Assembly: GCA_049999805.1 (NCBI GenBank)
Contig: JBNGIO010005679.1
Coordinates: 25,458 to 89,457 of the forward strand
Direction: 5' to 3'
Source: Folioceros fuciformis
Taxonomy: Eukaryota > Anthocerotophyta > Anthocerotopsida > Anthocerotales
Length of the DNA stretch: 64,000 nt
Both the position numbers and the translations under genes were made by a program. Of this stretch, positions 23,659 to 35,048 are shown in pieces (the stretch's first letter is position 1; every line of letters starts with the position of its first letter). The notes beneath the pieces are model-generated. The model did no database searches, was not told the origin of the DNA, and was given only the letters and a program-made list of their open reading frames with translations.

Positions 23659-24534
23659 ACAGTGGTGACAATCTGACCTGTTTGGAATTGGGGGGATGGG
23701 GACCTCAGTCCCCTGGTTTTATAGTTTATCATAATTTTAGCTGTGAGACCCAGCTCTAAAGCTGTCCTCTCATCAGTCCTGCCATGTGTTCTGCAGCACA
23801 TACATACAGATTAGTTGGTCAGACTTGCTTTTGTCTATCACCATCACAGCCATGGATGAATCATCACAGTGTTTACCTAATCATGGCACTTTAGGGGTTT
23901 GTTGTCTTCTGTGGGAGCTGTCTCCCGTCTGCTGCATCAATCCTTTCTACTTCTGTTTCTTCCTTCACGTTTTCATCAGCAGGCAGTGGGGCAGATTGCC
24001 TCGCGCCATCTAACCTTCATCCCTCCGAGGGGGTCTGGGTTAGGCGGGTCCAGGAGTTCAGCCACTATCTCTTTTTTCCTTCACAGCTGAATTTGCCCTG
24101 CCTGTTTCCTGCACCTTGCGCACAGTCACGCTGGCTGCCACCTCCACTTCCTAGCCGCAGCTACTGATGTAGTGCTGTAGATTGAAAGGTCTCCACTGCA
24201 AAGCCCTTGTGTTTCTAGCACCAGCTGCAACCTCTTCCTGTTTCTTCACCGCACGTTTCTTCCTTGGGACAGCACCCTCTCCATACCTTTCAGGCCTGTA
24301 GCGCGCACCGCTTCTTGTAGTCATTTTCTGCTGCTGCCACAGTATGAGCAAACAGAAGGAGGCGAGGATGGTGGCCACAATCGCAAGTAGCTGCGACATG
24401 GAGTCACAGTCGTCGCTTCAGCTCCCAGCGCGTAACAGTGCGAGCTCTGGCTAACGAGCGTGTGCGATAACGGGAGAGGGCGGCGCTCGACTCTCATCTA
24501 AAGGAAGATGCACACTGCCTAGGTTATGTGGGAG
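23659..24534. other. Spacer between copia RNase H and LTR
   Basis: About 875 bp lie between the polyprotein stop and the LTR, longer than in a minimal copia element. The only notable frame is antisense (24151-24399) and encodes a possible membrane protein. The final bases GTGGGAG just before the LTR could be the polypurine tract. Confidence 0.5.
24151..24399 (-). CDS. Antisense ORF with an N-terminal transmembrane segment, inside the copia 3' region
   Basis: The frame encodes 82 residues. It begins MSQLLAIVATILASFCLLIL, a clean hydrophobic helix of about 19 residues, then a basic stretch with TTRSGARYRPERY, PRKKRAVKKQ and a hydrophilic end. It lies antisense between the RNase H fragment and the LTR. 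Some plant LTR elements carry extra, sometimes antisense, ORFs in this position. I do not recognise the family. The size is small enough that chance cannot be excluded, but the membrane-helix-then-basic-stem layout is orderly. No promoter or intron evidence was seen. Confidence 0.3.
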   Translation of the reverse strand: MSQLLAIVATILASFCLLILWQQQKMTTRSGARYRPERYGEGAVPRKKRAVKKQEEVAAGARNTRALQWRPFNLQHYISSCG

Positions 24535-24753
24535 TGTTGAAAATAACCCGTTGTTATGGGTAACCTAGGAGTATGCATGAATAGATGACCTAATTAGTTT
24601 AGGGCTTGGCTATAAATACCTTTACCTTTTCATTATTAATTATTCTCTCATTAATTATCATGCTGGATTCTTTTGATATCTATCTCTCACTACACGCACA
24701 AGATGTCAAGCTGTCTTGACTGCTATTCAGCATCTTATATTCCTGTTACAACA
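24535..24753 (+). repeat. Copia-type long terminal repeat (LTR), 219 bp
   Basis: The sequence starts TGTTGAAAATAACC and ends CTGTTACAACA, giving TG...CA ends with TGTTG/CAACA inverted tips. A CTATAAATACC TATA box lies at about 24610. It is preceded by GTGGGAG, a plausible polypurine tract, and is 0.9 kb after an RNase H domain, so it is probably the 3' LTR of that element. No tRNA-Met primer site follows. A second, identical LTR was not found in this window. Confidence 0.7.
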
Positions 24754-25512
24754 CCATCCTGTGATCCTGCTTCCGCTGGCAGGGAGCGAGGAGACACGAA
24801 GCGCCACTGTCCAGACAGCTGCGACTTTTCATTCAGATTCGAAGGGGCACAATTCCATATTTTGTTGAGTTATCGAGCTCTATATGAGCTAAACTCATGT
24901 GGTGTTAGTTATCCCAGTTGGGTTCATACTAGACTAGTTCTAGTTATTAGTGAACTTAGGATAGTGTCGATTATCCCATATTGAACCTGGAAGTTGTGTA
25001 GCCCTAAATGTACTACTTAAATGGAGACCTCGGACCTCCATAGTAAGACAGTGGTGATGTGTATTGTTTTCATGGTTGTGATCACCAATACCACCCTCTC
25101 TTCTCTCCTCTCCTACACTTGCACGTAGACTGGAGTCGATCCTATTGACATATTTGTCCCTTGCATCTTTAGTGTCTTCTGTTGTTTGATAGGCCAACTA
25201 ACCTGTCATATTCAAGCGACATGACGGTTAGAAACCCTAAAGAACTCAACAGTAACGTTTCATGTTTGAAAGTGCACTAAGTTTCTTTTGCAGGACATAT
25301 ACGTTTCATGGAAGGTAGATGAAGGAAGAAGCATGCTGTTGACCAGATAGGTGCTCACCTGCCCCTCTCATGCCTCCTCCTTCGTCTAGCCTCCTGTCAC
25401 GCATTGTTAGCATTAGCTGCATTTAAGATAACACACATGTTTTAAGCACGAAAATGCATCATTTTTGTCTTCCCAAAACCATAGTTTAAAGGTGGAGACT
25501 TAGCTGGCTTGC
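24754..25512. other. Spacer or leader upstream of copia gag
   Basis: This is 760 bp without coding signal between the LTR and the gag start. If the LTR also served the next element this would be its leader, but no primer-binding site is visible. Confidence 0.4.
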
Positions 25513-26490
25513 ATGTCCAGATTCGATTACGATGATAGTGACGATAGTGACATCAATCGCCACTCCTCTTCCAGTTCAGAAGAAGGTGAAGTCGACCAAG
25601 CTGCATATTTTGCATCCTTCTTTTGGTCGAACCCTCCAGTAGTTCCCATCATCCTTGCTGCACAGTCACACACAAACATGTCAAACCCGTCATTTACATC
25701 AGACTTGAAAGAGAAAGATCGGTTTAACGGTAGTAAGTACCCTGTGTGGAGAGTGCGTATCAAGGCCATCCTTATAGCACGAGGTGTCTGGAATGTGGTC
25801 AGCAGTTCATTTGTAGAACCTGACTCAGCCACAGGCACTCAAGCTGATAAGGATAGGTGGGAAGCACATAACCAAGTTGTTGTAGCAGTCTTGGTCAATG
25901 GATTGGACTCCATACTTGTCCCTAACATAGAGTATCTCACAAAGGGCATAGAGATATGGAACCAGTTAGAAAAGACCTATCAGGTCACGAATATAATGCA
26001 ACAATGCGCTGTTAGGCAAGAGTATCATACGTTAAGAATGAAAGAGGGAGAGAAAGTGGGTCCTTACTGTACTAAGTTCCACCACTTATGTGCTCAGCTC
26101 GCTTCATTGAAGTACAAGATTGCTGAGGAACATGCTGTTGTGCAGCTGCTGAGCAGCCTGCCTGCATCCCTTCAGCAATTTGTCAGCTCGTATAATGGGC
26201 CTTTGTGTACAGCACAGGCTGCTGTAGCCGCCGAGAACGCAAGCACCCTCACAGTTGAAGATGTGGTGGCTGCCTTGCATCAGGAGGAGCACAGTCGCCT
26301 GTTTTCTACCGGTAGCTCTAAGCCAAAGGCAGATAAAGTGTTGATGGCCAGGTTTAAACCTAACGGGCAGAAGGGTAAGCCTAACCAGGCGAACAAACGT
26401 GATTCCGGATCATCCAGCTCAACTCCTAAGAAGACAGGCAACAGGAACTGGTGTGGTATACCCGGCCACCACGGCCAGAGACTGCCGTAA
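25513..26490 (+). pseudogene. Copia gag (capsid) with broken zinc knuckle
   Basis: About 325 residues, starting at the ATG at 25513. The capsid region carries the usual retrotransposon gag signatures: FNGSKYPVWRVRIKAIL, then IWNQLEKTY, then LRMKEGEKV and LLSSLPASLQQFVSSY. It would form the virus-like particle that packages element RNA. The CCHC zinc knuckle near 26450-26485 has lost its first Cys, and a frame change in it puts this frame to a TAA at 26488. The downstream protease continues in another frame. The protein could still make a capsid without its nucleic-acid-binding end. Confidence 0.88.
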
Positions 26491-28183
26491 AAAGAAGGCG
26501 GGGGAACCCCAGAAGAAGGCATCCACCAGTGTTGCTGTTAAGGACAAGAGCTCAAACGACTCTTCCTCATCTGCAGAGAACGTCAAAGGAACAGTCAGAA
26601 TCTACACAATATGTCTCTCAAACTCCTTCCATGATAAGGACAATTGGTACTTGGATTCAGGTGCAACTGCCCACATATGCAAGGACAAGGACTTGTTCTC
26701 GTACCTGGACAAGACAAGACAAGACAAGACTGACCTGATACTGGAAGATGTTTTGTATGTCCCACGAATGGCGAAGAACCTCATGTCCTTGAGCAGGCTA
26801 ATGAGTCTAAAACTGTACAGCATGTTAGCAGACAGAACTTCCTGTTCGTTCCACACTATCTCTGTCCCGCACAAGCTAGTGTTCAAAGGCCTTCCTGACT
26901 GTGATCTGTACCGTTTGGACATTCACTGTAGGTCTCAACCTGCAGGTCTGTCAACAGGCACAGGTTAGCTAGATTCACAAGTGTTAGCTTCTCTTTGGCA
27001 TGCCAGGCTTGGTCATGCCAAAAGGGCAAAGCTCATTGACATGGCTGGAAAGGACTGTTATCGAGAACCCTTCCCTAGATGCTTCAAGGACCTTCCGATT
27101 TGTGAAGCCTGTATACTTGCTAAGCAGAAGGAACAGCCATTCTCAAGCACACTTGCACATAGGGCCAGTCATGTGTTAGAACTCATACATGCTGACATAT
27201 CTGGGAAAATTCACGAGCCATCACTTGGAGGTTCTCGGTATTACCTTGCCCTTACTGACGATTATAGTCGATACTCGTGGACCTTCCCCATGCAGCTAAA
27301 AAGTGATACTTTCCAGCTGTTCAGAGACTGGCTTCCTGTGGTGCAGCGACACACTGGACAGGTTGTTAAATGGCTTCGAACTGACAATGGCACTGAATTC
27401 ATCAATGCACAGTTTGATGCCTTTCTGCAGGAGTATGGGATTCAGCGTCAGCTGACAATTCCCTACACACCACAACATAATGGAGTTGCCGAATGTAAAA
27501 ATCAAACCTTACTCGGCATGACTCGCAGCATGTTACTTTGGGCAGGACTCCCACAAGGATACTGGGCAGAGGCAGTGGTGGCTGCCACCTATATACTGAA
27601 CAGGATGTTTACAAGTTTTGTCAAAGGGCAGACCCCCTATGAGGTACTCTGGAAATGTAAGCCCAACATTCTTCATCTCCGAGTCTTCGGCTCTCGGGCT
27701 TTCGCCTATATCCCTGCCAAAAAGAGGAGGAAGTTAGACAATCGGGCACAAGGTCTTATTTTCGTAGGATACAGCGAGAATGTCAAAGCTTACAAACTTT
27801 ATGACAAGCATAGACATACCATTGTTCTGGCAAGGAGTGTCACCTTCTTGGAACCACATGCACCTATGGGTGAGCCACTACCTTCAGAGGGAGTAACTCC
27901 AGCTCCAGATGGAGTGACTGTAGCTTCAGAGGAGGTAGAAGACTCAGCAGATCTGGATGAGTCAGATCCAGCACTTGACCCTCCTGTGGACTATCCCCAA
28001 GATGACGCTGGCCCTGTTGATGATGCTCTACCAGCACCTGACCATGTTCTACCTGTACCAGAACGACCTGATGTGTTAGTACAGGATTCTGTGGAGCAGG
28101 ATGTTTTTTCAGAACATGAACAATTCGGTTTTGATCACGTTGATTACCAGCATGAAGATCTGTTTGATGAAAATGCCTCCTAG
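26399..28183 (+). pseudogene. Copia protease and integrase, one internal TAG
   Basis: In one frame from the second half of the zinc knuckle, an aspartic protease appears (WYLDSGATAHIC, active-site DSG). It is followed by a pentanucleotide GACAA run at about 26710 that replaces part of the domain, then LILEDVLYVPRMAKNL. TAG occurs at 26966. The integrase then follows in the same frame with WHARLGH...CEACILAKQ (HHCC zinc site), HADISG and LRTDNGTEF as the first two acidic residues, and HNGVAECKN with the third. The core ends with VFGSRAFAYIP and an acidic linker that stops at TAG 28181. Cys replaces the usual Arg after the catalytic Glu. Confidence 0.9.
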
Positions 28184-28258
28184 GATCCTCCTACACATGA
28201 GGAGCACGTTCCAGATGTTGATGAGCTGCCTGTACAGGAGCCTCGACGCTCCACACGA

Positions 28259-29440
28259 ATGAAACCAGCCAGGTCAAAGTGGATAGAACCACCATATCAA
28301 TCCATCGATTTCAGGCACTCCACTTCAACAGCAACAGTCCTTTTACCAGATGAGCCCAAGACCTTATCACAGGCGTTCAATGGTCCAGAAGCTGCACAAT
28401 GGCGTGTGGCAATTGAAGACGAATATCAGTCGTTGATCAAAAACAAAACCTGGACTCTAGTTGACTTGCCACATGGTAGGAAGCCCATCTCAAGTAAGTG
28501 GGTATTTAAATTAAAGCTGAATGCCAAGGGTGAGGTTGCCGGATTCAAAGCCAGACTTGTGGCGAGAGGTTTCACACAAGTCGAGGGACTCGACTATCAG
28601 GAAACTTTCTCACCTGTTGTGAGGGCTCAGTCCATCCGGATGATCCTTGCACTTGCCACAGAGTACCACTTAGACCTCCAGCAGATGGACGTGTGCACGG
28701 CCTTCTTGTATGGAGACTTGGACGAGGATCTGTATATGCAGCAACCTGAGGCATACGTGGATCAGAAGCACCCACACAAGGTGTTAAAACTCATGAAATG
28801 TATATATGGTTTAAAACAGTCTGGTAGGGTGTGGTACATTACGATTCACATCTACCTTCTTAGCATCAACTTTGTGCAGAGCACGGCTGACACAAACGTG
28901 TATCGGCTTACCAAAGGGGCAGAGTACGTGGTCCTGGCACTATATGTAGACGACGTGATTCTAGCCACCAACAGCCAGCCATTGTTGTTAGAAGTGAAAG
29001 GCTTGCTAAGCAAAAAGTTTGAAATGAAGGACATAGAAGCCCTCAGATTTTGCTTAGGGATCCAGATCATTCGTAATAGACCTGAGAAGCTTATGGTCAT
29101 ACACCAGCTCAAATACATTAACGAGATACTGCAAAGGTTCAAGTTAGAGGAATGCCGACCTGCTACAACACCAGCAGCAGTAGGAGTCAAGCTCACAACC
29201 CTGATGTGCCCTCAGACTGCCCAGGAGAAACAAGATATGGTAGGAGTTCCTTATAGGCACACTGTGGGAAGCCTTATCTTTGTGGCAAATTGGACGAGAC
29301 CTGATGTACAATACGCTGTAAGCAGAGTCTCCCAATTCCTGGAAAATCCAGGGAAGGCACACTGGATTGCAGTAAAACGGATATTTAGATACCTCAAGGG
29401 CACCATGTATCATGGGCTGGTATACAAAAGCAGCAGGTAG
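28259..29440 (+). pseudogene. Copia reverse transcriptase, truncated before RNase H
   Basis: This is the same frame as the integrase, downstream of TAG 28181. The RT domain is well preserved: AAQWRVAIEDEYQSL, SKWVFKLKLNAKGEV, RLVARGFTQVEGLDY, then LALYVDDVILA, which carries the YVDD catalytic motif, and GSLIFVANWTRPDVQYAV. It ends at GTMYHGLVYKSSR and a TAG, so the connection and RNase H domains are missing. RT copies the element RNA into cDNA in virus-like particles. The good conservation suggests a fairly recent insertion, despite the stops. Confidence 0.92.
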
Positions 29441-30751
29441 GATAGACTTATCAAAACAAAAAATCACTCCAACACACACCTTAGCAGGGAGTTCCTAGTC
29501 ATCCTATTTGGATAGTAAGGGGGATAAATATATGGCTTTCTCGCCTATGAGAGTATTTGTTGACCTTACTTATTTTGCATATACGATTAAGACCCCAGCC
29601 ATATAAGATTAAGAATAATGTGTTCACACATGGTATCTCACCCACCATATAGGATTAAGAATAACATGTTAGCAAATAGTGTCTCATGTTGGATCAGTAG
29701 CAACCATATAGGCAAGACTTGATCTTCTTGCTACTCGATTTGGTTACATAATGTATTATTCAGTTAATATTGGTTGTCTTAATTTTGGGTTTGAAACACA
29801 TGTTTAAGACTATCTAGATGAATTAGATATTTATTAATAAATAATTATATTACATATATCAAGAAAGAGTTAGAATTAATTAAATGCAATTGAATTACAG
29901 TAAGTGAATTGGAAGAATGCTGGTTAGTGTGGGACATTGATGTAGCTATACAGTGGCACTTGCTCCATAGACATGATGGAGTCGGTTTCAAACTCTACAT
30001 AGGAGACGTGTCTTGAACCAAGCAATTGGGGTGCAACGTGTGACTTGGGCATAAATGGGCTTGGGTGATAAATAGGATGCCAGTTCGAAGTGAGGTTGTG
30101 GTTGTTCACTCCTTGATGTGTGGTGTGCTATGGCAGAGAGGTAGATGCGTAGTTGGATTGAGCGTAGAAGGCAGCTGCTAGTGCTTTTTATTTTCACCGC
30201 ACTTGAGAGAATATGAAGTTTTTAGACATTATGGGTGTTATCACTTTGCAAACGGAACTACAAGAGTAGAGGTGGCATGGTCTGGATGTTGAAGACCAAT
30301 CGTGTAGAGTAGTTGATGCAGAAGGATAATGCATGACAACAATATAAAGAGGAAATATCGCTAAGTGGCTACTTTGCCTTTATATATTTCAATGGACAGG
30401 TTAATTATTAAGACTTAATAAAATTTTGCACCTAGGTTTGTAAGGTGCAACTGGAATGGATTTATGGAAGGCATTGGTTTTATATATATCTTGGATTAAT
30501 TAGGGAGTGTTATGACAACTTGTTGCGCACTAAAGAGGAATTCGCTCGTGCTTCACTAGTCTTCTCAAATAAAGTGCGAGGATGGACCCTCGCTGATGGA
30601 TTGTCCGCAATATTTGGTAGGAATATAGAAAGTCGAACGAAGAGAGCAATAACATCAACATTATGGACAAGACAAGGCATTGAAGAAGAGCTTCGACTCA
30701 CCACCTTGCTGAAGGGGTAGAAGGACCGCTTGAAGCGAGAATACAAAGCAA

Positions 30752-30880
30752 AACTAAGAATGGGTGGTGAACTCATCACATCAAAGAGCCCAAAACTAAG
30801 AATAGGTGGTGATCCCATCGCATCAAAGAGCCCAAATCTAAGAATGGGTGGTGAACCCATCACATCAAAGAGCCCAAGCA
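30752..30880. repeat. 42-bp tandem repeat, three copies
   Basis: ACTAAGAATGGGTGGTGAAC...CATCAAAGAGCCCAA units repeat with an exact 42-bp period and few mismatches. Confidence 0.9.
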
Positions 30881-30948
30881 TTTAGAGGATCTCTCTCTTG
30901 TATAGTTACTGACTTTAGGCAGATATATCTATCCATCTATAGAAGGTG

Positions 30949-31204
30949 TTGGCTAATGAAGAATACATGACATCAATTAATGAAGGGCAAGTAGCTTCTT
31001 TGACTTCATGGTGGGTAGGCCCTTTCATATTCGTAACCATGAAGTTCTTGGAACCATGGTTAATGTCAATGATATGTTGGCTAATGAAGAATACATGACA
31101 TCAATTAATGAAGGGCAAGTAGCTTTTTTGACTTCATGGTGGGTAGGCCCTTTCATATTCTTAACCATGAAGTTCTTGGAACCATGGTTAATGTCAATGA
31201 TGGT
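30949..31204. repeat. 128-bp tandem duplication, nearly identical copies
   Basis: The unit TTGGCTAATGAAGAATACAT... begins at 30949 and again at 31077. The two copies differ at only a few positions, so the duplication is recent. Confidence 0.93.
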
Positions 31205-32012
31205 AATCATAGGCTAGCCTCCTCGATGAAGTGCCCTTCATTGAGTTGTCCCGTTTTCTTTTAAGGATAGATGAGTTTCATCTCTCCTTTTGTAAGAAAG
31301 TCTCCAGATTTTTTTTTTCCCCAAACAAGACTTAGCATGCATGATTTTTGGCAATTGCATGTTTAAATCCTCATTCCTATATTATGGAGTGCCCCATTTG
31401 GATGTTAGGTCTGCTTGAGATCACTGATAAAATCTTGATAATTATAATAAGTGAAAATAATAATCTCATTCATAATTAAAGATACTAATAATAATAATAT
31501 ATTTACCCTAACGATATAGGTAGACCGAGTCCTATATGTACTGCACAGTTGTTTTGGCCCATCATGACGGACAGCGGGTGAGGACTGCGCCTTCCCTTTC
31601 GGAATGTGTTGTAGGTGGTACCGAGACCACTGTCATTTCTGATGGAATACATTCCGTACATTGATAAAGAGGGTGAAATCGGGTTCCGGAAGTCTTTGTC
31701 GTTTACTTTGTGAACGGCCCCTGCCAACGCTGTCTTTTTGTGTCTGCACTGTTCCACCGCAACCACTAGACTAGGCGCTTTCTACCCACCAGGGATGTCG
31801 GCCAGTTTCGCGACAGAAGTGCCATCTGTTCTTTTCCCCAATCCTCTGGGTCACGGGTGTGTTTCTGGCACAGAGGTGCCATCTCACGCTCGACAGAGAT
31901 GTCGGTGGACAGCCTCGAACCAGTCCTTGAGTTCAAAAATCCCGTCTCCTCCTTCATCCGGGTGTGCACGATGCGGAGCCATTGCACCCTAATGGCTTAA
32001 ATAACGTCACTG

Positions 32013-32075
32013 GTGGGCACCTTGTTGGTGAACATGTACGCGAGATGTGGTGAGCTTGAAGATGCCCAGGTCCGC
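32013..32075 (+). pseudogene. PPR motif fragment
   Basis: A short frame reads GTLLVNMYARCGELEDAQ, the S-type PPR motif core also present in the three PPR genes at 37.8-48.2 kb. The sequence before and after does not continue the repeat in any frame. It looks like a remnant of a former PPR gene or an insertion of a small PPR piece. Confidence 0.6.
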
Positions 32076-32280
32076 CAGGGTTTGGACAGCTTGGCCACAG
32101 AATGTTGTGCACGACATGGAATGTTCTCACGGCTGGTCATGTTGGGTTTGCCTAGCATAAGGGGGGCAAGGTATGACATGAAACGAGTTCGATTCTACAT
32201 GCATCTGCAGGGGCAATGGGCTGGCTAAGTTTGTGTGCAAAGCTTGCGTGCGCGGTGGACGGGAAGCCTGGTTCTTCAAA

Positions 32281-32620
32281 GCTGGCACATGCTGCTGCTG
32301 TGTTGCTTGTCTTGACGGTGAGAGTCATGTCAGCTCATGGTTAGGCAACGCTGATGCTGAGAAGAGGGGAGGTCCTTGTCAATCAGTTTGGTGGTGAGGC
32401 ATCATCTGTCTCACTAGTTTTTGCGGGACCGGGCCTGATTGTGTAGAGCTGGCGCATGCTGCTACTGTGTTCCTTGTCCCGAAAGTGAGAAACACCTATC
32501 AGCTCGTGGTCACGCCGATGTCGAGCTGCGTTGATGCTGACAGAAGCGATACCCTTTTCAACCAGTTTACTGGCTCTTCACAGCAGAGGAGGGACAATCG
32601 GCAGATTTCAGTCAGTCCAG
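32281..32620. repeat. Diverged 167-bp tandem duplication
   Basis: AGCTGGCACATGCTGCTGCT at about 32280 recurs as AGCTGGCGCATGCTGCTACT at about 32447. The similarity continues for over 100 bp (TCAGCTCATGG / TCAGCTCGTGG, GATGCTGA, TCAATCAGTTT / TCAACCAGTTT). Confidence 0.75.
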
Positions 32621-34610
32621 AAGCAGCACGACTCAGACCGGTAGCTGACATAAATGTGTGTACGTTTGAAGTCAGCACCGTGATCGGCCAAGCTCTGGTT
32701 TTCCTGAAAATGAAATACAACCCAGATGATGTCCAAGTCGTTCAGGTCGAATTGATTTGGGCTGGTGGACTCCTCCAAGGGGTTGGTTAGTTACTGACAA
32801 CATTTCTCAGTAGTGCAGGAATGATTTTCCTCCAGTGGTGAGTACGATATTGCCCAAAGATTGGCGGGATGGAAAAGATGAAGCGAGGTGATGTCACTTA
32901 TTTGAGCACCCAATGCTTTTCCCTATGGTCATTGTATGTACAGAGTTGGGATTTTAGCATATAGACCACGATGGTTGTGGGGCTTTGGAGCCGGGCTTTT
33001 GCCAATGTTTGCTCACCACGAAATACCGTGCAGAAAATTTGGGTACTGTTGGTGGTGCTTGCCGTGGATGTTTGGCTGTAGTTAGTAGCACTCGTGTTTT
33101 GAGTAGCTGCGAATATGGTCGTCTTGCTTCACCAGAATGCAGGGTTGGGTAAAGGAGAGGGAAGGTCTAGCAAGCCGCCAATTTGGCTTGATCGGCAGCG
33201 ATGACATGAAGATATTATGCTGTTGTGCGTGCATCTTCTTTCCGATTCCAGTACTGTGCCAGGACGTGGGGGGCATGCGGACCAGCATGTCCATGCCATC
33301 CGCATCGGAAGGTGAGACGGCAGTTTTGAGTCGGTCCCAATTGCAAGAGTTCACGAGCCGAGCGACTTTCAAGAAACGGTCCAGTCCAATCCGGAGCCGT
33401 TACCATGGTTACGTGTCCTGAGGCGCAGAAAGTTCGCTGTTCGGGAATCCCGAAGTGATTGAGGGAAGGTCACGAGACGGAGTCCAGGTTCTTGCACCGT
33501 CCCGAACCCTGAGCCGAATATGCAGTGGCAGCGTCCCGCGCAGAAGTAGGTGTTAGGAACCCGAAACTAAGATGTCCATGATTCCAGCTTGCTCGATTGA
33601 CATCAAGAGGCATGAATGAAGCCGTGAATCCCTCTGGACCTGCAGGAAAAGCCTTCCCGTGCCGGGCCGGATCGGTTGCATGACTGTCAGTCAATCAGGT
33701 GAAGGTGATGAAGCGGGCAACACGAAACGCCTGGCAATGCGTGCCAACTCGTAGCGAACTTGTTTCGAAATTTGTGACTGTCCCATGCACGCAGAGCCGT
33801 ATGTGCCAAGTGGCGATTCCCCGAGTCCCAGGCTGCAAATGCAGCGAAGAGCCGAGCGCGCAGTCCCCATGTGCAGCGTTACGGAACTATCACTTTCCTT
33901 CAAGCCTGTTGCAACATAACACATGCACGTATGTACATTGCAGGCAAGGAAGGGACGCATTCGGGTGGGTGGCCGGGTGTTATCAGCGGTCCTATACTGC
34001 GCTTGCATCTGCTGTGCGTGAAAGAGATGCTCTGGGACTGTACTCCTTCGCAACCTGGCCGGCTATGGCCTTGGGTTTGCAATGCGCCGAGCTCACAACT
34101 GGCAACAACAAGAAGACGAAGAAAACACTACTGTTCAGCTGTGCTAAAGCCTAAAGGACACAATCAATCAGGCTCTGTCACGCAGTTGCAACCTTGGAGA
34201 GGAGCAGATCGGAGGACGACAGTGCCACCCGTTCCCGCCTCTGCGATCGCTGTGAGTCTGCGACAGATGCAAAAGGAGAAGAAGCGTGGCTTGTTCCCGC
34301 CCGGCATTGCGCTTAGGTTGCAGTGCAAGGTTCCCGCGGATAGTTGGAGGAGGTGTTACCCGGCCCCGGCGGCGGACAGGACAACGCATGAGTTGGGCCC
34401 GCGCAGATTAGTAGCTCATTTATTAAAGCATTAAATGGTGGGGGTGGCAGGCCTTCCCCGGGCGACCCCGCCTGGTAGGTAAACCAAGCGGTTTCCGCCA
34501 TCCCCGTGGAGAGATGCGAGGAAGCGTCCAGCCCGTGGGCATCGGCGTTGGCGGAGGCCACCGCAAGACGCCACGACAGGGCAGAGAGCAGGGAGCAGGG
34601 GCAGAGGCAG

Positions 34611-34640
34611 GGAGCAGGGCAGGGCAGGGCAGGGCATGGC
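34611..34640. repeat. (GGGCA)n microsatellite
   Basis: Five-base GGGCA units in tandem. Confidence 0.85.
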
Positions 34641-35048
34641 ATCCCGTACCGGCGCGGGTACTTCCGCGTACGGCCCCTAATTCCGCACCACCGACGTCAG
34701 TCGCGGGCATGGAAGGTGCCCCAGGTGCCATGTGCATCTCGTCCGGGCGGCACTCGGGGCTGGGAGTCATCAGGGACGGCACGGGAAGGCAAGAACAACC
34801 ACAGGCCTCCTCCGGATACCACCGGGGGCTATGGCACTGCTTCCCTGCTGAGTCGCTGGCAAAGCACGCCGCTCGCCCTTGGCTCGCAATGGAGCTGGGG
34901 CAGGCACCATCGCTTTCATCGCTCCCTTTAAGGCGACCGCGGCCCAGCCAGGCTACGCTGTGTTCATGTTCGTCTCAGAGTCTCGGCCTTCCTTCAGCTC
35001 CTCGCCGGCCCCTGCTCTCTCTCTTTGTACGTGCTTCCTGTTGTAGCC

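Larger units (their letters stand above)
25513..29440 (+). mobile_element. Ty1/copia retrotransposon internal region, lacking RNase H and flanking LTRs
   Basis: The order is gag, protease, integrase, reverse transcriptase, which is diagnostic for Ty1/copia. The polyprotein frame is broken by one frame change in the zinc knuckle (about 26480) and by in-frame TAG codons at 26966 and 28181. The frame ends at 29440, just where the RNase H domain should begin. No LTR follows within the next 2 kb. The RNase H plus LTR upstream (23272-24753) could be the displaced 3' end of the same family. Confidence 0.92.
29441..31500. other. AT-rich repeat region after the copia element
   Basis: No gene is supported. 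The frame at 30445-30720 (91 residues) has no domain I recognise. The region holds several small tandem duplications: CCATATAAGATTAAGAATAA at about 29596 and 29647, a 42-bp repeat, and a 128-bp duplication. Confidence 0.5.
31501..35048. other. Intergenic region with gene fragments and MFS upstream sequence
   Basis: It contains a short PPR-like fragment at 32013-32075, a diverged 167-bp duplication (32281 and 32448), a repeat shared with 15063-15200 (33366-33510) and a GGGCA run at about 34611-34640. From about 34160 the GC content rises toward the MFS gene. I see no intact gene. Confidence 0.5.
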
